DNA of 10,025 bases from NCBI GenBank assembly GCA_017460245.1, contig JAFUBK010000029.1, positions 1 through 10,025 on the forward strand, given 5' to 3'. Below the pieces are notes generated by a model. The model searched no databases. It was not told the DNA's origin and worked only from the letters and a program-made list of their open reading frames with translations. The translations under genes were made by a program, and so were the position numbers. This DNA is from Bacilli bacterium (GTDB taxonomy: Bacteria; Bacillota_I; Bacilli_A; RF39; UBA660). Position 1 is the stretch's first letter. Every line of letters begins with the position of its first letter. Positions 1 through 5,768 of this stretch are shown piece by piece.

Positions 1-1216
1 CATCTTTTTTGGTACGTTCACATCCATAAATTGGACATTTTTTTATCATTTCAAACGGTTTTTGACTACCATCTCTGCGGTCAAAAATTACCTTAACAAC
101 TTCAGGAATAACATCCCCTGCTTTTTTAATTGCAACCACATCACCAGTTCTAATATCTTTCTCCTTAACATAATCTTCATTGTGTAACGTAGCTCTAGAA
201 ATAACAGAACCCATTACTCTTACAGGCTCCAAGTTTGCACTTGGGGTAACTTGTCCAGTTCTTCCAACAGTAAAAATAATTTCCTTAACTCTCGTTAAAA
301 CCTCTTCTGCAGGAAATTTATAAGCTGTAGCCCACTTAGGAGTTCTTACCGTAAAACCAAGCTTTTGTTGATCTGCAATTTCATTAACTTTAATGACTAT
401 ACCATCAATTTCATATGGTAAATTAGGCCTATTTTCCGTCCAATAATCAATATATTCAATAAGTTCATTCAAATCATTTATTTTTTTATTATTAGGATTA
501 GTTACAAAACCAAGTTCTTTCATGAATTTAAGAGCATCATAATGTGTATAAATACCATAATCTTCAGGATCAGGTAAATGATAAATAAAACAATCAAGAC
601 CTCTTTTAGCCGCAACTTTTGAGTCTAATTGTCTCACACTACCAGCTGCCGCATTACGAGGATTTGCAAAGTTTTCTCCATTTTCATTTAACTTATTAAA
701 AGAAGCCTTACTCATATAAATTTCGCCTCGAACCTCAATATCAATTGGCTTGTTTATCGTAAGTGGAATACTTTTAATAGTTCGGGCATTATGCGTAATA
801 TCCTCACCAGTTACACCATCACCTCTCGTAGCCGCCCTAACCAACTTACCAGCACGATAAACTAGTGAAACAGAAAGACCATCTATCTTAAGTTCGGCTA
901 CATATTTTGGATCAGGAACAACCTTTCTCACTCTTTCATCAAATGCAATTATTTCAGATTCATTAAACACATTCCCTAATGACAACATCGGAATTTCATG
1001 CGTTACCTTTTCAAAACCATCAATAACTTTACTACCAACTCGCTGAGTAGGTGAATCATCTCTTTGTAAATTAGGATATCTCTCTTCTAGTCTTTGTAAT
1101 TCTTGCATATATCTATCATATTCTTGGTCAGTAATACTAGGACTATCCAAAGTATAATATTCATAATTAGCTTTATCAATTAATTTTATAAGTTCATCAA
1201 TTCTTTTTTCTACCAT
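1..1216 (-). CDS. ligA: NAD-dependent DNA ligase LigA (N-terminal part, cut by window edge)
   Basis: LigA seals nicks in duplex DNA using NAD+, joining Okazaki fragments and finishing repair. My translation from the ATG at 1216 gives 405 residues with no stop before base 1, so the C-terminal part (rest of the zinc finger, HhH, BRCT) lies outside. Visible: N-terminal NMN-binding Ia-like region (residues 1-60, with YYTLDSPSITDQEYD); adenylation domain with the nucleotidyl-acceptor Lys110 in ELKIDG; TRGDGVTGEDIT (130-141); NFANPRNAAAGS (182-193); DGIVIKVN (271-278); then the OB fold from about 312 (FTVGRTGQVTP, IKKAGDVIPEV). Start choice: AGGTGA lies just upstream and the N terminus aligns with the family. 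The zinc finger begins at Cys394, but the expected CxxC reads CPIYGC (see findings). It follows the terminator of the next upstream gene and has its own weak promoter, so it is probably transcribed separately. Confidence 0.97.
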   Translation of the reverse strand, partial: MVEKRIDELIKLIDKANYEYYTLDSPSITDQEYDRYMQELQRLEERYPNLQRDDSPTQRVGSKVIDGFEKVTHEIPMLSLGNVFNESEIIAFDERVRKVVPDPKYVAELKIDGLSVSLVYRAGKLVRAATRGDGVTGEDITHNARTIKSIPLTINKPIDIEVRGEIYMSKASFNKLNENGENFANPRNAAAGSVRQLDSKVAAKRGLDCFIYHLPDPEDYGIYTHYDALKFMKELGFVTNPNNKKINDLNELIEYIDYWTENRPNLPYEIDGIVIKVNEIADQQKLGFTVRTPKWATAYKFPAEEVLTRVKEIIFTVGRTGQVTPSANLEPVRVMGSVISRATLHNEDYVKEKDIRTGDVVAIKKAGDVIPEVVKVIFDRRDGSQKPFEMIKKCPIYGCERTKKD

Positions 1217-1232
1217 ATTTTCACCTATATTT

Positions 1233-1261
1233 ATTATACCTTAATTACCAAAAAACAGCAA
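1233..1261 (-). promoter_or_regulatory. Putative sigma-A promoter of ligA
   Basis: On the minus strand a perfect TATAAT (1233-1238) lies 17 nt downstream of TTGCTG (1256-1261), which matches only 3 of 6 bases of the -35 consensus. It sits immediately after the terminator of the upstream gene and about 16 nt before the ligA start, with AGGTGA (1221-1226) as ribosome binding site. The weak -35 keeps confidence moderate. Confidence 0.5.
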
Positions 1262-1283
1262 ACAAAAAGCGGTATAAACCGCC
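1262..1283 (-). terminator. Rho-independent terminator of the 3D-like protein gene
   Basis: On the minus strand, GCGGT-TTAT-ACCGC (1269-1282) is followed by TTTTTGTTT. It lies about 10 nt after the stop codon of the gene ending at 1293 and separates it from ligA. Confidence 0.85.
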
Positions 1284-1292
1284 TATAAATTT

Positions 1293-1982
1293 TTACCAAT
1301 CAGTATATATATCTATTACTCCTGAAGCACACCCTGAATCATAAACTTTTCCAGGGCCTAAAGAAGTTTTAACAACAGTTCCCTTAGCTAAATAAGATGA
1401 ATTAGCCGCAACCGCTATATAACCTTCACCATCTCTTACAGTTCCATCATCAGCAACGTGACGACCTGAAATTCTTAAAGATGAACCAGGTAAAACCCTC
1501 TGGGAATAATATGTTTCTTTGTGTCCGTCATAATACAACGCACCTTTAGATTTTGATAATTTATTAGCATTAGTATCATACAAAGAAGAATACTCAAGTT
1601 TAAAAGCCCCAGAAGCAATCGCACTAATAAGTTCATCAGTACTCATATCATTATATGATTTAGTCAAAGTAGGTGCAGCTGTAAGTGTAGTAGTTTCTTT
1701 TTTTTCTGTTACTTGCTGTTCCTTTACCTCTTCTTTAGCCTCTTCTTCTTTTACCTCTTCAATAATTGGTGTAGCAATCGCAATATCTACGCTAGAAGCC
1801 TTATTAATTGCCTTAACTGAATCATTAACGTTTTCTTTAGTACCTGCCAAAACTTGTTTATTACTAGAAGCATATGTTTCAGCATTTTCCGAAGAAAAAA
1901 CAATCTGTAAAATACGAGGTGTAGTAAATGAAACAATAAGACCAAATATTAAAATTGCATAAACCATATGATTAGTTTTCAT
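1293..1982 (-). CDS. Membrane-anchored 3D/double-psi-barrel-like surface protein
   Basis: 229 residues. Residues 7-28 form one hydrophobic segment (uncleaved anchor or signal peptide). Residues 31-110 are a low-complexity Glu/Lys/Thr/Ala-rich linker, probably crossing the wall. The C-terminal 85 residues are a compact domain (YYDGHKETYYSQ at 150-161, GRHVADDGTVRDGEGYIAVA at 173-192, VYDSGCASGVIDIY at 213-226). The ending resembles the D-x-G-G...IDIY signature of 3D domains, the MltA/RlpA-like double-psi barrel fold that binds or cleaves peptidoglycan. The usual AVD aspartate appears as AVA here, and the GG as GC. A wall-binding or wall-remodelling role follows from fold and location; enzymatic activity is not shown. 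Start at the ATG with AGGAGAG 8 nt upstream. Its neighbours are a glucosaminidase-like protein and a sortase, but it has its own promoter and terminator. No LPxTG sorting signal is present. Confidence 0.75.
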   Translation of the reverse strand: MKTNHMVYAILIFGLIVSFTTPRILQIVFSSENAETYASSNKQVLAGTKENVNDSVKAINKASSVDIAIATPIIEEVKEEEAKEEVKEQQVTEKKETTTLTAAPTLTKSYNDMSTDELISAIASGAFKLEYSSLYDTNANKLSKSKGALYYDGHKETYYSQRVLPGSSLRISGRHVADDGTVRDGEGYIAVAANSSYLAKGTVVKTSLGPGKVYDSGCASGVIDIYTDW

Positions 1983-2006
1983 ATCATCTCTCCTATGCTA
2001 TGCATC

Positions 2007-2035
2007 ATTTTACCATAGTAACGCAGTTTCGTCAA
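2007..2035 (-). promoter_or_regulatory. Sigma-A promoter of the 3D-like protein gene
   Basis: On the minus strand, TTGACG (2030-2035), a 17-nt spacer and TAAAAT (2007-2012). The promoter lies between the terminator of the upstream gene and the AGGAGAG ribosome binding site of the gene starting at 1982, giving a 5' leader of about 20 nt. Confidence 0.72.
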
Positions 2036-2046
2036 ATCGACATTTT

Positions 2047-2071
2047 CAAAAAAAGCAGCTAAGCTGCTTTT
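2047..2071 (-). terminator. Rho-independent terminator overlapping the glucosaminidase stop codon
   Basis: On the minus strand, AAAAGCAGC-TTA-GCTGCTTTT (2051-2071) runs into a T tract (2048-2054 read as T on this strand). The TAG stop (2059-2061) lies at the loop and stem base, so the last two codons form the 5' arm of the hairpin. Confidence 0.85.
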
Positions 2072-2766
2072 ATCGAACTAATGTAAGCATTTACTTGAGT
2101 TGCCCAAGTACTACTTGCCGCATACTTAGGACCAATAGTCTCAGGAGTAGTTAAACCTTGCGAAAAATAGTTCCTATTCAAATTATCCATAAATCTTCTT
2201 ATTCCCTCTTCTAAAGTTGGAAACGAAGCATAACTTCCGCAGTAACCATCACCGCCCGCTTTCATACCACCAACGTTGTTACATTGTCTAAGAAGCGAAC
2301 TACACTGCCAGTTACATCCGGTTTCGTGAAGAGTAATTGCCACTGCTAAATATGGATCAACTCCCATTTCCACAGCATAAGACGCAAAAGTATAACCTTG
2401 TCCAGAAAGATCAGATTTTAATGCGCGGTCTAACTTATCAGAAAGCTCTCCTAAAGTCATTCCCTCATACACAACCTTATTTCTTTCAGCTTCTCTTTGT
2501 TCTTTTAAAAATTCCTCTTCAGATTTTGCCGGAGCAATATCCAAAGTTTTAACCTCTTCAGTATTAAAATTAACATCAGTAATTTTCGCACTATTTAACT
2601 TAACTGAAGGTATATTTAAATCACTTTCTTTAAGTAAAGTATCATTCTTACTTACATATTCATTCTCACCATTTAAGGTAATAATAGTAGAACCAAACAT
2701 AGTTCCTACTAAACATAGTATCGTTACGGCCATAATTACGGCCTTTACCGATTTACTCGTTTTCAT
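2059..2766 (-). CDS. Membrane-anchored glucosaminidase/lysozyme-like peptidoglycan hydrolase
   Basis: 235 residues. Lys-rich N terminus, then a hydrophobic segment (about 8-30) acting as signal anchor. A charged linker (about 32-100) precedes the C-terminal catalytic-like domain (about 105-235). Diagnostic elements are AVEMGVDPYLAVAITLHETG (131-150), NNVGGMK (163-169), YASFPTLEEGIRRFMDNL (179-196) and KYAASSTWATQVNAYI (214-229). This arrangement is typical of the GH73/mannosyl-glycoprotein endo-beta-N-acetylglucosaminidase-like family, and Glu148 is the likely acid catalyst. The expected role is cutting glycan strands of peptidoglycan outside the membrane. Four Cys (151, 155, 162, 176) cluster around the active-site region and may form disulfides, which is unusual for a low-GC Gram-positive exoenzyme. 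Start: ATG preceded by GGAGAGGGTG. It has its own promoter and terminator. Exact bond specificity cannot be read from sequence. Confidence 0.85.
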   Translation of the reverse strand: MKTSKSVKAVIMAVTILCLVGTMFGSTIITLNGENEYVSKNDTLLKESDLNIPSVKLNSAKITDVNFNTEEVKTLDIAPAKSEEEFLKEQREAERNKVVYEGMTLGELSDKLDRALKSDLSGQGYTFASYAVEMGVDPYLAVAITLHETGCNWQCSSLLRQCNNVGGMKAGGDGYCGSYASFPTLEEGIRRFMDNLNRNYFSQGLTTPETIGPKYAASSTWATQVNAYISSIKAA

Positions 2767-2800
2767 TTTTCACCCTCTCCTGCATAAGAAAACAAGGCCT

Positions 2801-2829
2801 ATTCTAACACAAACACCAAAACCTGTCAA
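2801..2829 (-). promoter_or_regulatory. Sigma-A promoter of the glucosaminidase-like gene
   Basis: On the minus strand, a consensus TTGACA (2824-2829), a 17-nt spacer and TAGAAT (2801-2806), about 35 nt ahead of the start codon. The leader contains the strong GGAGAGGGTG ribosome binding site. The rest of the 2767-2895 gap is A-rich and holds only the sortase terminator. Confidence 0.8.
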
Positions 2830-2874
2830 ATTGAAAACCTTTTTAATATTATATGTAAAAACAAACAAAACATA

Positions 2875-2897
2875 CAAAAAAACAGACCAATAGGTCT
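2875..2897 (-). terminator. Rho-independent terminator overlapping the sortase stop codon
   Basis: On the minus strand, AGACC-TATT-GGTCT (2884-2897) is followed by GTTTTTTTG. The TAG stop codon (2896-2898) overlaps the first bases of the 5' arm. Confidence 0.85.
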
Positions 2898-3510
2898 ATT
2901 GTAATTCCGCAATATATATAGTTTGTTCAGTATCACTGTCTTTAGTACAAGTAATCATCGTAAGTGTAGTTTTGCTTTTATCACGATAAATAGTAACATC
3001 ACCATCTTTCGTATCATTATAAATATTTACAATTTTATAAACATATGTCTTACCTTTATAAACAACAGAAGCCAAATCACCTTTTTCAAGTTTCCACAAA
3101 TGCTTAAAATAACCTAAATAACTACTTCCAGAGTGAGCAACTAAAATAGTATTACCATTCTTTTTATCAGGATAATCCGAAGGATCAAGTAAAGTTACAC
3201 TTTTATCTACATTATTAAGTTCACTGCCTTTATCATAAAAACCCTGTTCTAAATCAATCTTATCAATTTTTAAAATTCCCAAATAATTGCTGTTTTTCTT
3301 ATCTTCACTAACCTCTACACCTGCTGCCGCAATATTTTTTGGAGTATTATCAATAGTAACACCATTGTTTTCAGAATACAAAGAAATATTAACCCTTTCA
3401 TAAGCTTTGTTTTTCTTACCAGCTAAATAATTAGAAGAAACAAGCAAAATTCCAATAATTATAATTGCAAAGCCAATAATAACCACAGTTCTATTACTAA
3501 GTTTATCCAT
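2896..3510 (-). CDS. Sortase family transpeptidase lacking the usual C-terminal Arg
   Basis: 204 residues. Short Lys/Arg-containing N terminus, one membrane segment (about 9-30), then an extracellular sortase beta-barrel (about 75-204). Catalytic His126 lies in ILVAHSGSS and catalytic Cys188 in TLTMITCTK, the two family hallmarks. YLGILKIDKIDL (76-87) and YFKHLWKLEKGDLASV (134-149) also fit the fold. Sortases cut a sorting signal near the C terminus of surface proteins and transfer the acyl-enzyme to a wall or pilin amine. The Arg normally found 8-13 residues after Cys (as in THR of class D enzymes) is missing: the tail reads TEQTIYIAELQ, with Gln196 near that position. No candidate LPxTG-type substrate is encoded in this window, so class and substrate are unknown. 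It sits upstream of two surface-protein genes but has its own promoter and terminator. Divergent from clpB. Confidence 0.88.
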   Translation of the reverse strand: MDKLSNRTVVIIGFAIIIIGILLVSSNYLAGKKNKAYERVNISLYSENNGVTIDNTPKNIAAAGVEVSEDKKNSNYLGILKIDKIDLEQGFYDKGSELNNVDKSVTLLDPSDYPDKKNGNTILVAHSGSSYLGYFKHLWKLEKGDLASVVYKGKTYVYKIVNIYNDTKDGDVTIYRDKSKTTLTMITCTKDSDTEQTIYIAELQ

Positions 3511-3527
3511 AACTCTTCACCAAAAAA

Positions 3528-3556
3528 AGTATATCAAAAAAAATTAAGCTTGTCTA
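3528..3556 (-). promoter_or_regulatory. Sigma-A promoter of the sortase gene
   Basis: On the minus strand, TAGACA (3551-3556), a 17-nt spacer and TATACT (3528-3533), about 18 nt before the ATG. The spacing is standard. It lies about 10 nt from the CIRCE element of the divergent clpB gene, so HrcA bound there might also affect sortase transcription. That coupling is only inference. Confidence 0.68.
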
Positions 3557-3565
3557 ACCACTTTT

Positions 3566-3592
3566 TTAGAACTCTCTCTTGACAAGTGCTAA
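3566..3592 (+). promoter_or_regulatory. CIRCE operator (HrcA site) of clpB
   Basis: Left arm TTAGAACTC (3566-3574), exactly 9 nt of spacer, right arm AAGTGCTAA (3584-3592). Against the CIRCE consensus TTAGCACTC-N9-GAGTGCTAA each arm matches 8 of 9. It covers the -35 box, the arrangement expected for repression by HrcA and release on heat shock. No CtsR-type GGTCAAA repeats are visible here. Confidence 0.88.
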
Positions 3593-3606
3593 AAAAAGAG
3601 TATAAT
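3579..3606 (+). promoter_or_regulatory. Consensus sigma-A promoter of clpB
   Basis: TTGACA (3579-3584) and TATAAT (3601-3606), both perfect, are 16 nt apart. The -35 is embedded in the CIRCE element. Transcription would start near 3613, giving a leader of about 30 nt that ends in the strong AGGAGGG ribosome binding site (3632-3638). Confidence 0.88.
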
Positions 3607-3644
3607 TATAAACAGTCACATATATTTAAAAAGGAGGGATATTT

Positions 3645-5747
3645 ATGAATGAACAACAAGGATATGAAGAAAATTTACAAAATCCATTAGAAAAATATGG
3701 TAGAGATATTACCGCAAGCGTCAAAGATGGCAAAGTCGATCCAGTAATTGGTAGAGACGAAGAAATTCGCTCTATAACCAGAATACTATCAAGAAAAACC
3801 AAAAACAATCCAGTTTTAATTGGACAACCTGGTGTTGGTAAAACAGCCATTGTCGAAGGTTTGGCTGCCAGAATAATTAAAGGCGACGTCCCTAATAGTT
3901 TAAAAAACAAAATAGTTTGGGAATTAGATTTAGGTGCCCTAATTGCCGGAGCTAAGTACCGCGGTGAATTTGAAGAACGTTTAAAAGCTGTTTTAAAAGA
4001 AATAAAACAATCGGATGGACAAATTATTATGTTTATCGATGAAATCCATATGATAGTAGGTGCCGGAGCTGAAGGTGCCATGGATGCTGGAAACATGCTA
4101 AAGCCTATGCTTGCTAGAGGTGAAATTCATTGTATCGGTGCTACAACCTTAAACGAATATCGAAAATACATTGAAAAAGATGGCGCCTTAGAAAGAAGAT
4201 TTCAAAAAGTAACAGTACAAGAGCCAACTGTTTTAGATACCATAACAATTCTTCGTGGATTAAAACAAAGATTCGAAGTTTATCATGGTGTCGATATCAA
4301 AGATAATGCCTTAATAGCTGCAGCCACTTTATCAGATAGATATATAACCGATAGATTCTTACCAGATAAAGCCATCGATCTAGTTGATGAAGCCTGCGCT
4401 ACCATCAAAGTTCAAATGGAATCAGTTCCAACAAATTTAGATAACCTCACAAGAAAAATTATGCAGTTAGAAATCGAAAAAGCCGCTATAAAAAAAGAAA
4501 AAGATGACATTTCAAAAAATAGAAAAATAGAAATAGACAAAGAATTAGAAAATCTAAAAAACGAGGAAAAACTTCTCCGCCAAGCATGGCAAGCCGAAAA
4601 AGAAGTCAATAATCAAATAAACAAAAAGAAAGAAGAATTAGAAACATCACAAAGGAACTTAGAAACTGCCGAAGCAAACTACGATTTAGAAACTGCCGCT
4701 AGGTTAAAACATGGAACTATTCCTGCTTTAGAAAAAGAATTAGAAGAACTTCAAAAAAACAACAAATCAGATATTTTAAGTGACACTGTCGACGAACAAT
4801 CAATTGCTAAAATAATATCAAAATGGACAAATATTCCAATAAGTAAACTAGTTGGTGGTGAAAAAGAAAAACTTCTAAATCTAGAAAACAATTTAAGAAA
4901 AAGAGTTAAGGGACAAGACAAAGCTATACATTTAGTATCAGAAGCTATTATCAGAGCCAGAGCTGGAATAAAAGACCCAAATAGACCAATCGGATCATTT
5001 ATATTTTTAGGGCCTACTGGTGTTGGTAAAACAGAAGTAGCCAAGTCTTTAGCATATGAACTTTTTGATGACGAAAGACATATGGTTAGAATTGATATGA
5101 GTGAATATATGGAAAGTCATTCAGTAGCCAGATTAATAGGTTCTCCTCCAGGATACGTCGGTTACGACGATGGTGGACAATTAACCGAAGCCGTTAGAAG
5201 AAACCCATATAGTATAGTTTTATTTGATGAAATTGAAAAAGCTCATAAAGATGTTTTTAACATTTTGCTTCAAATATTAGATGATGGTAGAATCACTGAT
5301 TCGCAGGGCAGAACTGTAGATTTTAAAAACACCATAATCATCATGACATCTAATTTAGGTAGTGAATACATTTTAGAAAATCAAAACACAGACTTAGTTT
5401 TAACTGAACTAAATCGCACCTTTAAACCAGAATTTATAAACAGAATTGACGAAATAATTATCTTTAATTCATTATCAAAAGAAATAGTTTATCAAATACT
5501 AGATAAAATAATTAAAGAAATCGAAGAACGATTAAAAACAAATAGACTAAAAATAAATTTATCAGACAAAGCAAAAGAATACATTATCGACTCTTCATAC
5601 GATGAAAAATTTGGCGCAAGACCAATAAAAAGATTTGTAAGTAGAAACCTAGAAACATTAATAGCTAAAGCTATTATCGAAGAAAAAATAAACTTTGGTC
5701 AAACCATTAACATTGATGTTGATAATGATAAATTAATAATAAAATAG
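3645..5747 (+). CDS. clpB: ClpB disaggregase, natural N-domain-less form
   Basis: Hexameric AAA+ unfoldase that, with DnaK/DnaJ/GrpE, threads aggregated proteins through its pore and resolubilises them. 700 residues: NBD1 with Walker A GQPGVGKT (60-67), pore loop KYRGEFEER (104-112, Tyr105), Walker B MFIDE (129-133) and Arg-finger pair in ALERRFQ (Arg184/185). A full-size coiled-coil middle domain follows (about 257-380; PTNLDNLTRKIMQLEIE and YDLETAARLKHG are ClpB-type rather than ClpC-type). NBD2 has Walker A GPTGVGKT (456-463), pore loop GYVGYDDGG (503-511), Walker B VLFDE (525-529) and sensor-2 GARPIKR (657-663). The substrate-binding Clp N domain (about 145 residues) is absent; the start is secure because AGGAGGG lies 6 nt upstream and the promoter is close. 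No IGF/LGF loop for ClpP is evident. Single-gene unit with CIRCE control, ending in a terminator that overlaps its stop. Confidence 0.95.
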   Translation: MNEQQGYEENLQNPLEKYGRDITASVKDGKVDPVIGRDEEIRSITRILSRKTKNNPVLIGQPGVGKTAIVEGLAARIIKGDVPNSLKNKIVWELDLGALIAGAKYRGEFEERLKAVLKEIKQSDGQIIMFIDEIHMIVGAGAEGAMDAGNMLKPMLARGEIHCIGATTLNEYRKYIEKDGALERRFQKVTVQEPTVLDTITILRGLKQRFEVYHGVDIKDNALIAAATLSDRYITDRFLPDKAIDLVDEACATIKVQMESVPTNLDNLTRKIMQLEIEKAAIKKEKDDISKNRKIEIDKELENLKNEEKLLRQAWQAEKEVNNQINKKKEELETSQRNLETAEANYDLETAARLKHGTIPALEKELEELQKNNKSDILSDTVDEQSIAKIISKWTNIPISKLVGGEKEKLLNLENNLRKRVKGQDKAIHLVSEAIIRARAGIKDPNRPIGSFIFLGPTGVGKTEVAKSLAYELFDDERHMVRIDMSEYMESHSVARLIGSPPGYVGYDDGGQLTEAVRRNPYSIVLFDEIEKAHKDVFNILLQILDDGRITDSQGRTVDFKNTIIIMTSNLGSEYILENQNTDLVLTELNRTFKPEFINRIDEIIIFNSLSKEIVYQILDKIIKEIEERLKTNRLKINLSDKAKEYIIDSSYDEKFGARPIKRFVSRNLETLIAKAIIEEKINFGQTINIDVDNDKLIIK

Positions 5748-5768
5748 CATTTAAAAATGCTATTTTTT
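5741..5768. terminator. Bidirectional terminator between clpB and the Lys-rich protein gene
   Basis: AAAATAGCATTT (5741-5752) is the exact reverse complement of AAATGCTATTTT (5755-5766). On the plus strand it ends in a T tract after clpB; on the minus strand it is followed by TTTTATTATT. The clpB TAG (5745-5747) lies inside the left arm, and the TAA of the opposite gene (5767-5769) abuts the right arm. Only about 19 bases separate the two convergent genes. Confidence 0.85.

Noticed and set aside
2337..2552. 71-codon open frame antisense to the glucosaminidase-like gene, and one at 2923-3117 antisense to the sortase
   Set aside because: Shadows of well-supported genes on the other strand.
3545..3644. 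CtsR operator at clpB
   Set aside because: No tandem GGTCAAA-type heptads are visible; the inverted repeat fits CIRCE.
3626..4096. 156-codon open frame antisense to clpB, and two shorter ones at 4412-4609 and 4751-5044
   Set aside because: They mirror the codon pattern of clpB; no promoter, ribosome binding site or protein family features.
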